Position numbers and translations under genes: made by a program | In this document: positions 8,925 to 19,919 of the stretch, piece by piece | Numbering within the stretch: position 1 is the first letter of the stretch | Layout: each line of letters starts with the position of its first letter | Notes under the pieces: generated by a model | The model's input: the letters and a program-made list of their open reading frames with translations, nothing else | What the model was told of the DNA's origin: nothing | Database searches by the model: none | Origin: an uncultured Alistipes sp. | GTDB taxonomy: Bacteria > Bacteroidota > Bacteroidia > Bacteroidales > Rikenellaceae | Direction: 5' to 3' | Assembly (NCBI GenBank): GCA_947364365.1 | Contig: CANASP010000002.1 | Location: 82,070-146,069, forward strand | DNA: 64,000 nt

Positions 8925-10199
8925 TTATTGCAGCAGCAGCCCGTGAAGCCGCAGCGCCGCCTCGGAAGAGGTCAGCGGGTGTCGGCCGAACGAGGCGTAG
9001 AAGTTGATATAATGCGTCGCCAGCCGATCGTCCGTGGCGCCGTCGAACAGCACCCGGCCGTCGACTGCGACCCGCTGGCGCGTGTGGTCGATCACGATCG
9101 TGCGGCCGTCGCAGGTCTCCACCTCGGTGCGCTTCTCGTCCGACGGACGCGACCAGTCGATCTCGATCTCGACCTCGGCGCCGTCGCATGCGAAGCGGCG
9201 CAGCGCGCGACGCTCGTATCCGGCGGCATCGCGCTCCGAACGGCATTCGACGGGTACCAGCCGGTCGATCGCCAGCAGCGGCTCGTAGAACGAGAGCACG
9301 TTGATCCCCCCGTCGAGCCAGGCGCCGCACAGCACCCGCCGATCGGCCCGGACCTGCCCCGCAGCGTCGCAATAGGGATCGCACGAAAGGGTGCGGATCC
9401 GCCGGATGCCGCCGGCCAGCCACTCGGCGCACCGGGCGTAGAACCACTGCGCCTCGTTGCCGTACTGCCAGTGGAACATCACGCGGCAGGCAACGTCGGA
9501 CGCCGCACCGAGCAGCGCCTCGCAGGCGGCGTAGTCGGTCGCCAGCGGCTTTTCGCACAACACGTCGCACCCGGCATCGAGCGCCGCGCGCACCGTGGCG
9601 GCATGGTGCTCGGCGGGAACGGCCACCACGACCCACTCGGGACGCACGGCGGCGATCATCGCCCGGCAGTCGGCGTAGAAGGGCACTCCGGGGGCTTTCG
9701 AGGCGCACGAAGGATCGACGTCGCACACCCCGACCAGCTCGGCATGCGGCGAACGCCCGATGCCCAGCAGGTGCTTCTCGCCGATGACCCCCAGGCCGAC
9801 CAGCGCCAGCCGCACGGGGCGCGGCGGGGCGACGAGCGACTCGACGAGCCGCCGGTCGGCCTCGATCTGCCGGCGCAGGGCCTCGATCGAGGCGAAACAC
9901 CGCTCGCCGCGGATGCGGTCGACGAGTTCGACACGCAGGCGGCGGCCGTAGAGGTCGCCCGAAAAGCCCAGAAGATGGGTCTCCAACCGGCGCTCGGCCC
10001 CGCCGACCGAGGGGTTGCAGCCGAGGTTCGACAGGGCGTCGAAGACAACGCCGTCGACCTCCGCACGCGAACGGTAGACCCCGTCGTCGAGCGGCAGATC
10101 CTGCGGCACGTCGAGATTGGCCGTGGGGAAACCCAGCTCGCGGCCCAGATGCCGTCCCTGACGGACGACCCCTTCGATGATCGGGTGCGGTGCGGTCAT
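8925..10199 (-). CDS. Riboflavin kinase fused to a Gfo/Idh/MocA-type oxidoreductase
   Basis: The 424-residue protein has two domains. Residues 1-125 match the flavokinase part of RibF: LGFPTANLDVP (Thr26 and Asn28 bind Mg-ATP in the family), GVYRSRAEV, LSNLGCNPSVGG, Glu73 in RRLETHLLGF as catalytic base, DLYGRRLRVELVDRIR, and a closing QIEAD. Residues 128-424 are a Rossmann oxidoreductase: LVGLGVIGEKH with Gly135-x-Gly137-xx-Gly140, then VLCEKPLAT with the EKP motif at 216-218. The FAD-synthetase half of a normal RibF is missing. It would convert riboflavin to FMN; the second activity and its substrate are unknown. The start overlaps the stop of the preceding permease gene (ATGA). Confidence 0.85.
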   Translation of the reverse strand: MTAPHPIIEGVVRQGRHLGRELGFPTANLDVPQDLPLDDGVYRSRAEVDGVVFDALSNLGCNPSVGGAERRLETHLLGFSGDLYGRRLRVELVDRIRGERCFASIEALRRQIEADRRLVESLVAPPRPVRLALVGLGVIGEKHLLGIGRSPHAELVGVCDVDPSCASKAPGVPFYADCRAMIAAVRPEWVVVAVPAEHHAATVRAALDAGCDVLCEKPLATDYAACEALLGAASDVACRVMFHWQYGNEAQWFYARCAEWLAGGIRRIRTLSCDPYCDAAGQVRADRRVLCGAWLDGGINVLSFYEPLLAIDRLVPVECRSERDAAGYERRALRRFACDGAEVEIEIDWSRPSDEKRTEVETCDGRTIVIDHTRQRVAVDGRVLFDGATDDRLATHYINFYASFGRHPLTSSEAALRLHGLLLQ

Positions 10200-11302
10200 A
10201 TCTTGTCGGTAAGCTGGCGCACGAGCCGGAACTGGGAGAAGAACTCCTTGGCAAAGACGCGCAGCACGGTGTAGGAGGGGATCGCCAGCAGCATCCCGAG
10301 GATGCCGGCGACGGATCCCGCGACGAGAATCACGAGAAAGATTTCGAGCGGATGGGCCTTCACCCGCTCGGAGTAGAGCGTCGGTTGCAGGATGAAGTCG
10401 TCCATCCCCTTGAGGATCAACAGCGATCCGGCGACGACGAAGGCCGTATGACCCGCCGTCATCCCCTCGATCGGCGAGACGATGCCCACCGCGACCGACA
10501 CCACGCCGCCGATGAGCGGCCCGGCATAGGGGACGACGTTCATCACGCCCATCGTCAGTCCGATGAACGATGCGTCGGCGGCCTGCATGCCGAAGGCCAT
10601 CATCACCAGCATGGAGGCGACGGTCAGCAGCAGGCTCTCGGCCAGGATCCCCGTGAAATAACGCGAGAGCAGCACGGTCACCTCGTCCAGCGCGCGGGTG
10701 ACATTGGCGTGGTAGCGCTCGGGGAAGATCGCGGCGACCATCTCGTAGAAGAGACGGTCGTCCTTGAGGAAGAAGAAGGTGATGAACGACACGGAGAAGA
10801 TCGCCACGACGATCGAGAGCGTGAGCCCCACGATCGAGGCGACGAGCGCGTTGACGCGGTCGAGACTCACCAGACCGTGGACCGCCTCGGCGATGGCGTC
10901 GGAGAGCGAGAAGGCGCTGTCGGGAAGGGCGAGCAGATCGCCCAGGCAGCGCTGAACGCCCGCCAGAGGTTCGGCGACGCCCTCCATCGCGGCGGTGAAG
11001 TCAAGCGTGGCGAGCTGGTGGACCTTGTGGAAGACCAGCGGCACGAAGAGCGAGCCGAGCAGCGCCGCGACGGCCCAGATCACCGCGAGCGTCACCAGGG
11101 CCGCCAGCGAGCGGGGCACCTGCCATCCGCGCAGCCGCAGCCGCGAGAGACGCCCGACCAGGGGCGCGCCGACGACGGCCAGCACCGCGGCGACGAGGAT
11201 GTAGACGACGATCGCCGAAAAATACCACACGAGAAACAGCGCGAGCGCGACGGCAGCCGCACCCGCGAGCGTTTTCCACACGGTCTGGGAGGTCACCTGC
11301 AT
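10196..11302 (-). CDS. AI-2E family permease-like membrane protein
   Basis: The 368-residue inner-membrane protein has the arrangement of the AI-2E/PerM family: three N-terminal membrane segments, a soluble helical region (about 95-150), then FITFFFLKDD, the re-entrant region ALDEVTVLLSRYFTGILAES, MGVMNVVPYAGPLIGG and ILQPTLYSERVKAHPL, the most conserved block of the family. Members export small molecules or ions; the substrate here cannot be read from sequence. It starts 13 bases after psd, and its stop overlaps the next start by four bases. Confidence 0.88.
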   Translation of the reverse strand: MQVTSQTVWKTLAGAAAVALALFLVWYFSAIVVYILVAAVLAVVGAPLVGRLSRLRLRGWQVPRSLAALVTLAVIWAVAALLGSLFVPLVFHKVHQLATLDFTAAMEGVAEPLAGVQRCLGDLLALPDSAFSLSDAIAEAVHGLVSLDRVNALVASIVGLTLSIVVAIFSVSFITFFFLKDDRLFYEMVAAIFPERYHANVTRALDEVTVLLSRYFTGILAESLLLTVASMLVMMAFGMQAADASFIGLTMGVMNVVPYAGPLIGGVVSVAVGIVSPIEGMTAGHTAFVVAGSLLILKGMDDFILQPTLYSERVKAHPLEIFLVILVAGSVAGILGMLLAIPSYTVLRVFAKEFFSQFRLVRQLTDKI

Positions 11303-11315
11303 CGCGACGCTGCGT

Positions 11316-11981
11316 TTAGGCCTTGTGCAGGCGGGCGATGGGGGTCTGCGACCCGACGACCGAATCGCCGATCTCGACCAGCAGCTCGCTCTCCTTGGGG
11401 ATGAGCACGTCGATGCGCGAACCGAACTTGATGAAGCCCGAGACGCTGTTCTGCTCGACCTTCTCGCCCACCTTCATGTACGACACGATGCGGCGCGCCA
11501 GGATGCCGGCGATCTGCCGGAAGAGGACCTTGCGGCCCGAGTCCATGCGGATGACGGTGGTCGTGCGCTCGTTCTCGGTCGACGACTTGGGATGCCACGC
11601 CACCAGGAAGCGGCCCGGGTGGTACTTGTAGTACTCGACTACGCCGCCGACGGGGACCCAGTTCATGTGGACGTTGGTCACCGACATGAAGATCGAGATC
11701 TGCATCATCTCCTCGCCGAGGTACTCGGTCTCCTTGACGGCCTCGGTCACCACCACGCGGCCGTCGCAGGGCGAGAAGACCAGGTCGGCGTCGTGGATGC
11801 GCACGCGGCGCGGCTCGCGGAAAAAGGCCACGATGAAGAACCAGAACAACAGCAGGAACAGCGTGCCGCCCCACAGCAGGGCCTGGGGCGAGGCGAGCAG
11901 CTGGTAGAAGATCCACCAGATCAAAAGGCAGACGACACCCGAGATGCCGATAATCGTATAGCCTTCCTTATTTATTCTCAT
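11316..11981 (-). CDS. psd: Phosphatidylserine decarboxylase, short type
   Basis: The 221-residue pyruvoyl enzyme makes phosphatidylethanolamine from phosphatidylserine at the inner membrane. Two hydrophobic segments occupy residues 8-60. The family motifs FSPCDGRV and FMSVTNVHMNWVPVGG follow, and the self-cleavage site is Gly-Ser in GFIKFGSRIDVLIP near residue 187, as in the short bacterial/archaetidylserine type. It directly follows cdsA, so the operon carries two steps of phospholipid synthesis. Confidence 0.93.
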   Translation of the reverse strand: MRINKEGYTIIGISGVVCLLIWWIFYQLLASPQALLWGGTLFLLLFWFFIVAFFREPRRVRIHDADLVFSPCDGRVVVTEAVKETEYLGEEMMQISIFMSVTNVHMNWVPVGGVVEYYKYHPGRFLVAWHPKSSTENERTTTVIRMDSGRKVLFRQIAGILARRIVSYMKVGEKVEQNSVSGFIKFGSRIDVLIPKESELLVEIGDSVVGSQTPIARLHKA

Positions 11982-12002
11982 AACGGTTGGGGTTAGCGAA
12001 GG

Positions 12003-12851
12003 TTACATGACGAACAACATATAGACGAAGACGAAGGGCGCCGAGAGCAGCATGGCGTCGAAGCGGTCGAGCACGCCCCCGTGGCCGGGGATGAGCGCCC
12101 CCGAGTCCTTGACGCCGGCGGCCCGCTTGAACATCGACTCGGCCAGATCGCCCGCCACGGCCACGACGGCGGCCACCAGGGCCAGCCCGGCCCACGCCGC
12201 GGGCGACGCGCCCAGCAGACGGCCCGCGGCGAAACCGGCGGCGACGGCCCCGACGAGCCCGCCGAAGAACCCCTCCCACGACTTCTTGGGCGAGAGGCGC
12301 TCGAAGAGCTTGCGGCGGCCGATCGTCATGCCCACCAGGTAGGCGCAGACGTCGTTGGCCCAGATGATGACCACGTAGGCGACCATCACCCACGGGTTCC
12401 ACGCATCGGAGGCGAGCAGCGGCACGTAGCACAGCAGCGAGAAGGGCAGCGCCACGTAGACGATGCCCAGCACCGTCGCGGCGATGTCGGCCGCGGGATC
12501 CTCGCGCTTGCGGTAGAGTTCGCACACGAACATCAGCGGCAGGAGCAGCAGCAGAAAGGCCATGGCGCAGCCGAACGGCCCGCTCGCCGCACCCAGGATG
12601 CGGATGTCGTCCGATACGAAGGCGAAGTTGAGCCCCAGGAGCACGAGGCCCGCCAGCAGGCCCAGCAGACGCTGGGGCGCGGCGCCCCGGCGTTCGCACA
12701 GCGCGTAGAATTCGTGCATGCCCACGAGGGTCAGCACCGCGAGCAGGGCGCCGAAGCTCCACTGCGACCAGAGGATCGCGCCCAGCATGACCGCGGCCAG
12801 CGCCGCGCCGCTCGCCGAGCGGACCGCGAGGTTTTTCATCTTATCGTTCAT
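12003..12851 (-). CDS. cdsA: Phosphatidate cytidylyltransferase (CDP-diacylglycerol synthase)
   Basis: The 282-residue multi-pass inner-membrane enzyme uses CTP and phosphatidic acid to make CDP-diacylglycerol, the precursor of all phospholipids. The family signature is near the C terminus: DLAESMFKRAAGVKDSG then IPGHGGVLDRFDAML. The SPKKSWEGFFGGL motif lies upstream. Its start overlaps the ftsH stop by four bases (ATGA), and psd follows after 21 bases. Confidence 0.95.
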   Translation of the reverse strand: MNDKMKNLAVRSASGAALAAVMLGAILWSQWSFGALLAVLTLVGMHEFYALCERRGAAPQRLLGLLAGLVLLGLNFAFVSDDIRILGAASGPFGCAMAFLLLLLPLMFVCELYRKREDPAADIAATVLGIVYVALPFSLLCYVPLLASDAWNPWVMVAYVVIIWANDVCAYLVGMTIGRRKLFERLSPKKSWEGFFGGLVGAVAAGFAAGRLLGASPAAWAGLALVAAVVAVAGDLAESMFKRAAGVKDSGALIPGHGGVLDRFDAMLLSAPFVFVYMLFVM

Positions 12852-14998
12852 CGTTTGTCGGTTTCAGGGTTGGCAGAGTCGGCCGCGGCATCGGTTGCGG
12901 ACGGCCGGGCGGCAGGAGCCGCGGAGTCGGCGGAGTCGGCGGAGTCGGCCGGGGCGGCGGACACGGCGGACGCATCCGTCGCTTCCGGGGCGCTGTCGTC
13001 CGCTGCCCGCACAGCGGCTTCGCGCGCCGCCTCGGCATCCGCTTCGCGGCGCAGGGCGGCGGCTTCGGCCTCGCGGCGCTCGCGCTCGATGTCCTTCTTG
13101 CGGCGGCCGAAGATGCGCTCGACATCCTCGGTGAAGACCACCTCGCGGGCGAGCAGCAGCTCGGCGAGCTCCTTCACCCCGGCGGCGTGGTCGCGCAGCA
13201 CGCGCTCGGCCATGGCCAGCGCCTCGTCGACCAGCCGGCGCGCCTCGGCGTCGAGCAGCTCGGCCGTATGTTCGGAATAGGGTTTGGTCAGCGCCATGTC
13301 GCTCTGCCCCGTCGAATCGTAGAACGAGAGGGCTCCCACGGCCTCGCTCATGCCGTAGTAGGCGACCATGGCGTAGGCCTGGCGCGTCACGCGCTCCAGG
13401 TCGTTGAGCGCACCGGTCGAGAGGTGGCCGAAGTGGATCTGCTCCGACACGCGCCCGCCCAGCGTCGCGGCCAGCTGATCCATCATCTGCCCGCGCGTGG
13501 TGATCTGCCGCTCCTCGGGCAGGTACCACGCCGCACCGAGCGCCTTGCCGCGCGGGATGATCGTCACCTTGATGAGCGGATTGGCGTTCTCCAGGATCCA
13601 GCTCACGGCGGCATGGCCCGCCTCGTGGTAGGCGATGATGCGCTTCTCCTCGTCGGTGATGATCTTGTTCTTGCGTTCGAGGCCCCCCACGATGCGGTCG
13701 ATCGCGGCGAGGAAATCCTCCTTCGAGATGAATTTCTTGTCGTGGCGCGCGGCGATCAGTGCCGCCTCGTTGCAGACGTTGGCGATGTCGGCGCCCGAGA
13801 AGCCGGGGGTCTGGCGCGCCAGGAACGAACGGTCGAGCGCCGGGTCGAGCTTCAGCGCGCGCAGGTGGACCTCGAAGATCTCCTCGCGCTCCTTGACGTC
13901 GGGCAGCCCCACCTCGATCTGACGGTCGAAGCGGCCGGCGCGCATCAGCGCCTTGTCGAGAATGTCGGCGCGGTTGGTGGCGGCCAGCACGATCACGCCC
14001 GTGTTGGTCTGGAAGCCGTCCATCTCGGTGAGCAGCTGGTTGAGCGTGTTCTCGCGCTCGTCGTTGCCCGAGAAGCCGGCGTTCTTGCCGCGGGCGCGGC
14101 CGATGGCGTCGATCTCGTCGATGAAGACGATGCAGGGGGCCTTCTGCTTGGCCTGCTCGAAGAGGTCGCGCACGCGCGAGGCGCCCACGCCGACGAACAT
14201 CTCCACGAAATCGGACCCCGAGATGGAGAGGAACGGCACGTTGGCCTCGCCCGCCACAGCCTTGGCCAGCAGCGTCTTGCCCGTGCCCGGAGGGCCTACG
14301 AGCAGCGCCCCCTTGGGGATCTTGGCGCCCAGCTCGCGGTATTTGTCGGCCTTGCGGAGGAAGTCGACGATCTCCATGATCTCGACCTTGGCCTCCTCCA
14401 GGCCGGCCACGTCCTTGAAGGTCACGCGGCGCGCGTTGTCCTTGTCGAAGACCTGCGCGCGGGCCTTGCCCACGTTCATGATGCCGCCGCCCCCGGCACC
14501 GCCGCCGCGCGACATCGAGCGCATGAGGAAGAACCACACGCCGATGATGAGCAGCCACGGCAGGAAGTTGACCAGCAGCGTCGTCCAGTCGTTGGCCCGG
14601 TTCTCGTAGACGACCGGCACGACGTGGCCCGAGCGCTGCTCGACCGCGCGCAGGTCCTCGCGCAGGGCGTCGACCGAACCGATCGTGAAGGTCATCTGCA
14701 CGCCCCGTTCGGGCAGGCGCTTCAGGCGCGTGTCGACCGAATCGCGGCGGTAGCGCTCCACGGCCTCGCGGTGCAGGTAGACCTGCGCCTCGGTGCGGTT
14801 GATGACCTGGATCTTCTCCACCTCGCCCTCGGCGACCATCCGCTCGACGGTCGTCCAGTCGCCCTGCAACGGCGTGTCGTTCTGCTCGCCGAAGAGCCAC
14901 CAGCCGACGATCAGCGCGGCGATCATGCCGTAGATCCAGTAGGTCGGACGCGGCATATTGACGTTCATCCTGTTTTTATTGCGGTTCTGCGTTGCCAT
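12848..14998 (-). CDS. ftsH: ATP-dependent zinc metalloprotease FtsH
   Basis: The 716-residue membrane-bound AAA protease has membrane segments at about 20-37 and 140-160 around a periplasmic region. Walker A GPPGTGKT is at 235-242 and Walker B IVFIDEID near 290-297. The zinc site HEAGH has His458, Glu459 and His462. The C-terminal tail (after about 665) is low-complexity Ala/Ser/Asp-rich and is encoded partly by a 9-bp tandem repeat, so its length may vary between strains. It degrades membrane and regulatory proteins. It starts three bases after rsfS and overlaps cdsA; the rsfS-ftsH-cdsA order is common in the phylum. Confidence 0.97.
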   Translation of the reverse strand: MATQNRNKNRMNVNMPRPTYWIYGMIAALIVGWWLFGEQNDTPLQGDWTTVERMVAEGEVEKIQVINRTEAQVYLHREAVERYRRDSVDTRLKRLPERGVQMTFTIGSVDALREDLRAVEQRSGHVVPVVYENRANDWTTLLVNFLPWLLIIGVWFFLMRSMSRGGGAGGGGIMNVGKARAQVFDKDNARRVTFKDVAGLEEAKVEIMEIVDFLRKADKYRELGAKIPKGALLVGPPGTGKTLLAKAVAGEANVPFLSISGSDFVEMFVGVGASRVRDLFEQAKQKAPCIVFIDEIDAIGRARGKNAGFSGNDERENTLNQLLTEMDGFQTNTGVIVLAATNRADILDKALMRAGRFDRQIEVGLPDVKEREEIFEVHLRALKLDPALDRSFLARQTPGFSGADIANVCNEAALIAARHDKKFISKEDFLAAIDRIVGGLERKNKIITDEEKRIIAYHEAGHAAVSWILENANPLIKVTIIPRGKALGAAWYLPEERQITTRGQMMDQLAATLGGRVSEQIHFGHLSTGALNDLERVTRQAYAMVAYYGMSEAVGALSFYDSTGQSDMALTKPYSEHTAELLDAEARRLVDEALAMAERVLRDHAAGVKELAELLLAREVVFTEDVERIFGRRKKDIERERREAEAAALRREADAEAAREAAVRAADDSAPEATDASAVSAAPADSADSADSAAPAARPSATDAAADSANPETDKR
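12921..12950. repeat. 9-bp tandem repeat in the 3' end of ftsH
   Basis: GCGGAGTCG is repeated three times in a row with degenerate flanking units. In the protein it gives an Asp-Ser-Ala repeat in the C-terminal tail. Confidence 0.6.
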
Positions 14999-15001
14999 AC
15001 C

Positions 15002-15367
15002 TTACATTTCGTATTCGTAGCGTTTCGCCGGGGCATCGGCCCACAACTCCTCCAGGCGGTAGAAGTCGCGCAGCTCGGTCTGGAAGATGTGCACCACCAC
15101 GTCGACGTAGTCCATGGCGATCCACACGGCGTTCTGCTGCCCCTCGATGCGCCAGAGCTTCTCGCCCAGCTCTTCGAGCACCTTCTCCTCGATGCCCGCG
15201 GCGATGGCGGCCACCTGGGTCGTCGAGTCGGCGTTGCACACCACGAAATGGGAGCAGATCGCCCCGTCGAAACCCCGCAGGTCGAGCGATACGATGTTCT
15301 GCCCCTTCTTGTCTTCGATCGCACCGACGATCGTCTCTATCAGTTTGTCCATGTTATCGTTTTCCAT
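15002..15367 (-). CDS. rsfS: Ribosomal silencing factor RsfS (Iojap family)
   Basis: The 121-residue protein binds ribosomal protein L14 and blocks subunit joining in starved cells (family knowledge). The core of the Iojap fold is visible: VSLDLRGFDGAICSHFVVCNA, then ELGEKLWRIEG and WIAMDYVDVVVHIF, with FYRLEELW at the end. The start chosen is the ATG at 15367; the internal MDKLIE at 15352 is an alternative. It is the first gene of the eight-gene operon, about 90 nt after the predicted transcription start. Confidence 0.93.
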   Translation of the reverse strand: MENDNMDKLIETIVGAIEDKKGQNIVSLDLRGFDGAICSHFVVCNADSTTQVAAIAAGIEEKVLEELGEKLWRIEGQQNAVWIAMDYVDVVVHIFQTELRDFYRLEELWADAPAKRYEYEM

Positions 15368-15464
15368 ATAATCCCTAATTTTACCGTTCCGCCCGGGCCC
15401 GAAAACCGGGAGCGCAGGCGAGCGCCGCCCCGGCGATGTTCCGAACGAATGTCTTTGGCGCAGC

Positions 15465-15472
15465 CAAAGGTA
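15465..15472 (-). promoter_or_regulatory. -7 box TACCTTTG of the rsfS-ahcY operon
   Basis: This perfect minus-strand TAnnTTTG lies 98 bases before the rsfS start in an AT-richer patch. No other consensus box is seen in the short gaps further down the operon. Confidence 0.65.
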
Positions 15473-15591
15473 CGAAATAGAATCGACAATCGAAAATCCC
15501 GCGACAAAAACACCCCAGCAAAACCCGCGCCGAACCGCCCGGGCGGGGTGCGGAGAAGGCCCGCCCCGGGGCCGGCCGCCCGTTCCGGGGT

Positions 15592-16515
15592 TCAGCGCGC
15601 CGCGGCGACGACCTCCGCGGTTTCGCTCCGGCCCGTCCGTTCGAGGATCGTCTCCGACAACGCCCGGATGATCGAACTCTTGACATAGGTGCGCCGCACG
15701 GCCACGGCGATCTTGCGCGACATGGCCCCTTTGGCCAGCGGCTTGAGGCGGTCGCGCCGCTCGGCGGGGATGTAGTCGACGGCCATCTCGGGGATGATCG
15801 TCAGCGAGGCCGTGCAGTCGACGATGCGCATGAGCGTTTCGAGCGACCCCGACTCGAAGGTGTAGTGCGAAGGCATCTCGCGCTTGGCCTGGCACAGTTC
15901 GATGATCTGGTCGCGCATGCAGTTGCCGGGGCTCAGGATCACGAGGTCCTTGAGGTCGATGTCCTCGATGCGCACGTTCTGCCGCTCGTAGAGCGGGTTT
16001 TCGGGCGAGACGTAGGCGTGGAAGCGGTCGTTGAAGAGCTCCTGTTCGAGAATCCCCTCGCCGCACGTGCCGCTGGCCACCAGCGCCGCGTCGATCCGGT
16101 CGCGCTTGAGCGCCTCGACGATCTCGGCGGTCTTCATCTCCGAGACCTCCAGCTCGACCTTCGGGTAACGGCGCACGAAGTCGGGGATGAAGCGGTGGAG
16201 CAGGTAGGGGGCGATCGTCGGGATCACGCCCAGACGCAGCTTGCCCGCCGTCTCGCCCTTGAGCTCGGCCACCGCCTCGCGGATGTTGTTGTAGGCCCTG
16301 AGCGCCTCGCGCGCCCTCTCGAGCACCACCTCGCCCGCCTCGGTGGGGATCACCGGTTTTTTCGAGCGGTCGAGCAGCACCACGCCCAGCTCCTCTTCGA
16401 GCGACTTGACCTGCATGCTCAACGAGGGCTGCGTCACGAAACAATGTTCGGCGGCCTGCGAGAAACTGCCGCAATTGGCCACGGCCAAAAGGTATTCGAG
16501 TTGAACGATCGTCAT
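15592..16515 (-). CDS. oxyR: Peroxide-sensing LysR-type regulator OxyR
   Basis: The 307-residue protein has an N-terminal winged helix (MTIVQLEYLLAVANCGSFS, SLSMQVKSLEEELG) and a C-terminal sensing domain. The redox pair falls at Cys199 and Cys208 in SPGNCMRDQIIELC, the same spacing and even numbering as E. coli OxyR. It should switch on by disulfide formation with peroxide and activate catalase, Dps and similar genes. It stands alone between the rsfS operon and trpS. A near-consensus -7 box (TATTTTCG, 16538-16545) precedes it on the same strand. Confidence 0.93.
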   Translation of the reverse strand: MTIVQLEYLLAVANCGSFSQAAEHCFVTQPSLSMQVKSLEEELGVVLLDRSKKPVIPTEAGEVVLERAREALRAYNNIREAVAELKGETAGKLRLGVIPTIAPYLLHRFIPDFVRRYPKVELEVSEMKTAEIVEALKRDRIDAALVASGTCGEGILEQELFNDRFHAYVSPENPLYERQNVRIEDIDLKDLVILSPGNCMRDQIIELCQAKREMPSHYTFESGSLETLMRIVDCTASLTIIPEMAVDYIPAERRDRLKPLAKGAMSRKIAVAVRRTYVKSSIIRALSETILERTGRSETAEVVAAAR

Positions 16516-16577
16516 AACGGAGAATTATTTCACACGACGAAAATATAAAATTATCCGATATTGACCAACTTTTTTAG

Positions 16578-17933
<1,356 letters not shown>

Positions 17934-17992
17934 CGACTGCCCCGCCGGACGGGCCGCGACCGCAGCGGTCCGCCGGCCGAATCCGACCGCCG

Positions 17993-19780
17993 ATGAACCT
18001 CCGTCTCCGCGCCGAGCGCATCTACGCCCTTTTCTACCGCCTCACGCGGCGGTTATCCCACAGCCAGATGCTCATGCTGCTGGCCGTGGTCGTCGGCGTG
18101 CTCGCCGGGCTGGGCACGTGGCTCTTCGAGGTGCTGCTCTACACCATCAAGGGGGGCCTGACGCGCTGGTTCCCGGTCGACAGCGCCCACTTCCTCTTCC
18201 TCGTCTACCCCGCCGCGGGCATCATCCTCGCCACGCTGTTCGTGCGCTACGTCGTGCGCGACAACATCTCCGAGGGGGTCACGCGCGTGCTCTACGCCAT
18301 GTCGCGGCGCAATTCGCGCATCGCGCGCCACAACTGCTGGACCTCGATCGTGGGCGGCGCCACGACCATCGGCTTCGGCGGCTCGGTGGGCCCCGAGGCC
18401 CCGATCGTGCTGACGGGCGCCGCCATCGGCTCGAACGTCGGCCGCCTGGCGCGCCTCAACTACAAGCACACCACGCTGCTGCTGTGCTGCGGCGCGGGCG
18501 CCGCCCTCGCGGCGATCTTCAAGGCGCCGATCACGGGCGTGGTCTTCGTCCTCGAAATCCTGATGCTCGACATCACCGCCGGCTCGGTCATCCCGCTGCT
18601 GATCGCCTCGATCACCGCCACGACGATGGCCTTCATGCTGCGCGGATTCGACCCCATCCTCGCCGTGACGCTCGCCCCCGAGGATGCCTTCGAACTGTGG
18701 CAGATCCCGCTCTACATCCTGCTGGGCGGGCTGTGCGGCCTGATGGCGTGGTACTTCACCTCGATGAACGCCCGTGTGGGAGGCTGGTTCAAGCGCTTCG
18801 ACAGGCAGTACAAGAAGTGGATCGCCGGAGGCGTCATCCTCGGCGTGCTGATCTTCGTCTTCCCGCCCCTCTACGGCGAGGGCTACGAGGGCTTCACGTC
18901 GCTCATGCACGGACGCGCCTACGAGCTGTTCGACAACTCGCTCTTCTACCGCTTCCGCGACATCGACTGGGTGGTGATCCTCTTCGTCGTGGCGACCATG
19001 TTCTTCAAGGTCGTCGCCATGGCCTCGACCAACGCCGCGGGCGGCGTGGGCGGTACGTTCGCCCCGTCGCTTTTCGTCGGCGCCTTCACCGGCGCCACGC
19101 TGGCCCTGCTCTGCAACTTCGTCTTCGAATGGCAGGTGCCCATCGTCTCGTTCACGCTCGTGGGCATGGCAGGGGTCATGGCGGGGGTGATGAACGCACC
19201 GCTCACCTCGATCTTCCTCATCGCCGAGCTCTCGAACGGCTACGGGCTCTTCATCCCGCTGATGATTACGGCCTGCATCTCGTTCGCCGTCGACTACTGG
19301 CTCGACCCCGACTCGATCTACACCAAGCAGCTGCGCCAGCGCGGCGAGCTGCTCACCCACGACAAGGACCAGTCGGTCTTCGTCTTCCTCCGGCTCGAGG
19401 AGCTGATGGAGACCGACTTCCTGCGCATCAAGGAGCACTTCACGCTGGGCGACATCGTCCACATCATCTCCACGGCGCGCCGCAACATCTTCCCCGTGAT
19501 CGACAACTTCGGCCGCCTGCTGGGCGTCGTCCAGCTCGACGACCTGCGCGAGGACATGTTCAAACACGAAAAATACGGGCTGCCGATCTCCCACTACATG
19601 ATCCAGCCGCCCGACAAGATTCTCGAACACGAGTCGATCCAGAGTATCCTACCCAAGTTCGAGGACAACCACACCTGGATGCTGCCCGTGGTCGACAAGC
19701 AGAACCACTACCTGGGCTTCATCTCCAAGTCGCGTATCCTGAACGCCTACCGCGAGCAGCTGGTGAAGATCCAGCAGTAG
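17993..19780 (+). CDS. CLC-family chloride channel with CBS domains
   Basis: The 595-residue membrane protein has the CLC core (about residues 25-440) with FGGSVGPEAPIVL at 128-140, GGVGGTFAPSLF and AGVMAGVMNAPLTSIF. Two C-terminal CBS domains follow (about 460-590). In the G-x-E-G-P motif the gating glutamate of Cl-/H+ exchangers is replaced: here Gly130-Ser-Val132-Gly-Pro134. Loss of that residue usually uncouples proton transport, so a passive channel is more likely than an exchanger (inference). It lies 59 bases after trpS, probably on the same transcript. Confidence 0.9.
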   Translation: MNLRLRAERIYALFYRLTRRLSHSQMLMLLAVVVGVLAGLGTWLFEVLLYTIKGGLTRWFPVDSAHFLFLVYPAAGIILATLFVRYVVRDNISEGVTRVLYAMSRRNSRIARHNCWTSIVGGATTIGFGGSVGPEAPIVLTGAAIGSNVGRLARLNYKHTTLLLCCGAGAALAAIFKAPITGVVFVLEILMLDITAGSVIPLLIASITATTMAFMLRGFDPILAVTLAPEDAFELWQIPLYILLGGLCGLMAWYFTSMNARVGGWFKRFDRQYKKWIAGGVILGVLIFVFPPLYGEGYEGFTSLMHGRAYELFDNSLFYRFRDIDWVVILFVVATMFFKVVAMASTNAAGGVGGTFAPSLFVGAFTGATLALLCNFVFEWQVPIVSFTLVGMAGVMAGVMNAPLTSIFLIAELSNGYGLFIPLMITACISFAVDYWLDPDSIYTKQLRQRGELLTHDKDQSVFVFLRLEELMETDFLRIKEHFTLGDIVHIISTARRNIFPVIDNFGRLLGVVQLDDLREDMFKHEKYGLPISHYMIQPPDKILEHESIQSILPKFEDNHTWMLPVVDKQNHYLGFISKSRILNAYREQLVKIQQ

Positions 19781-19919
19781 CGCCGAAAGGGCAGCCCCGG
19801 CCCTCCGGCGGAACGGCTCCCTGCCCAGCTACTCCCGCGGAACGGTCGCCGGCCCGTCGCCGGAATACCTGCCCCCGAAACGACATCCTCCGGCCACGCC
19901 CGGAACAACACGAAACCGC

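Noticed and set aside
15530-15590. Terminator of oxyR in the GC-rich stretch after its stop
   Set aside because: GGGCGGGG/CCCGCCCC segments can pair imperfectly, but several competing foldings exist and no T-run follows directly on the minus strand.
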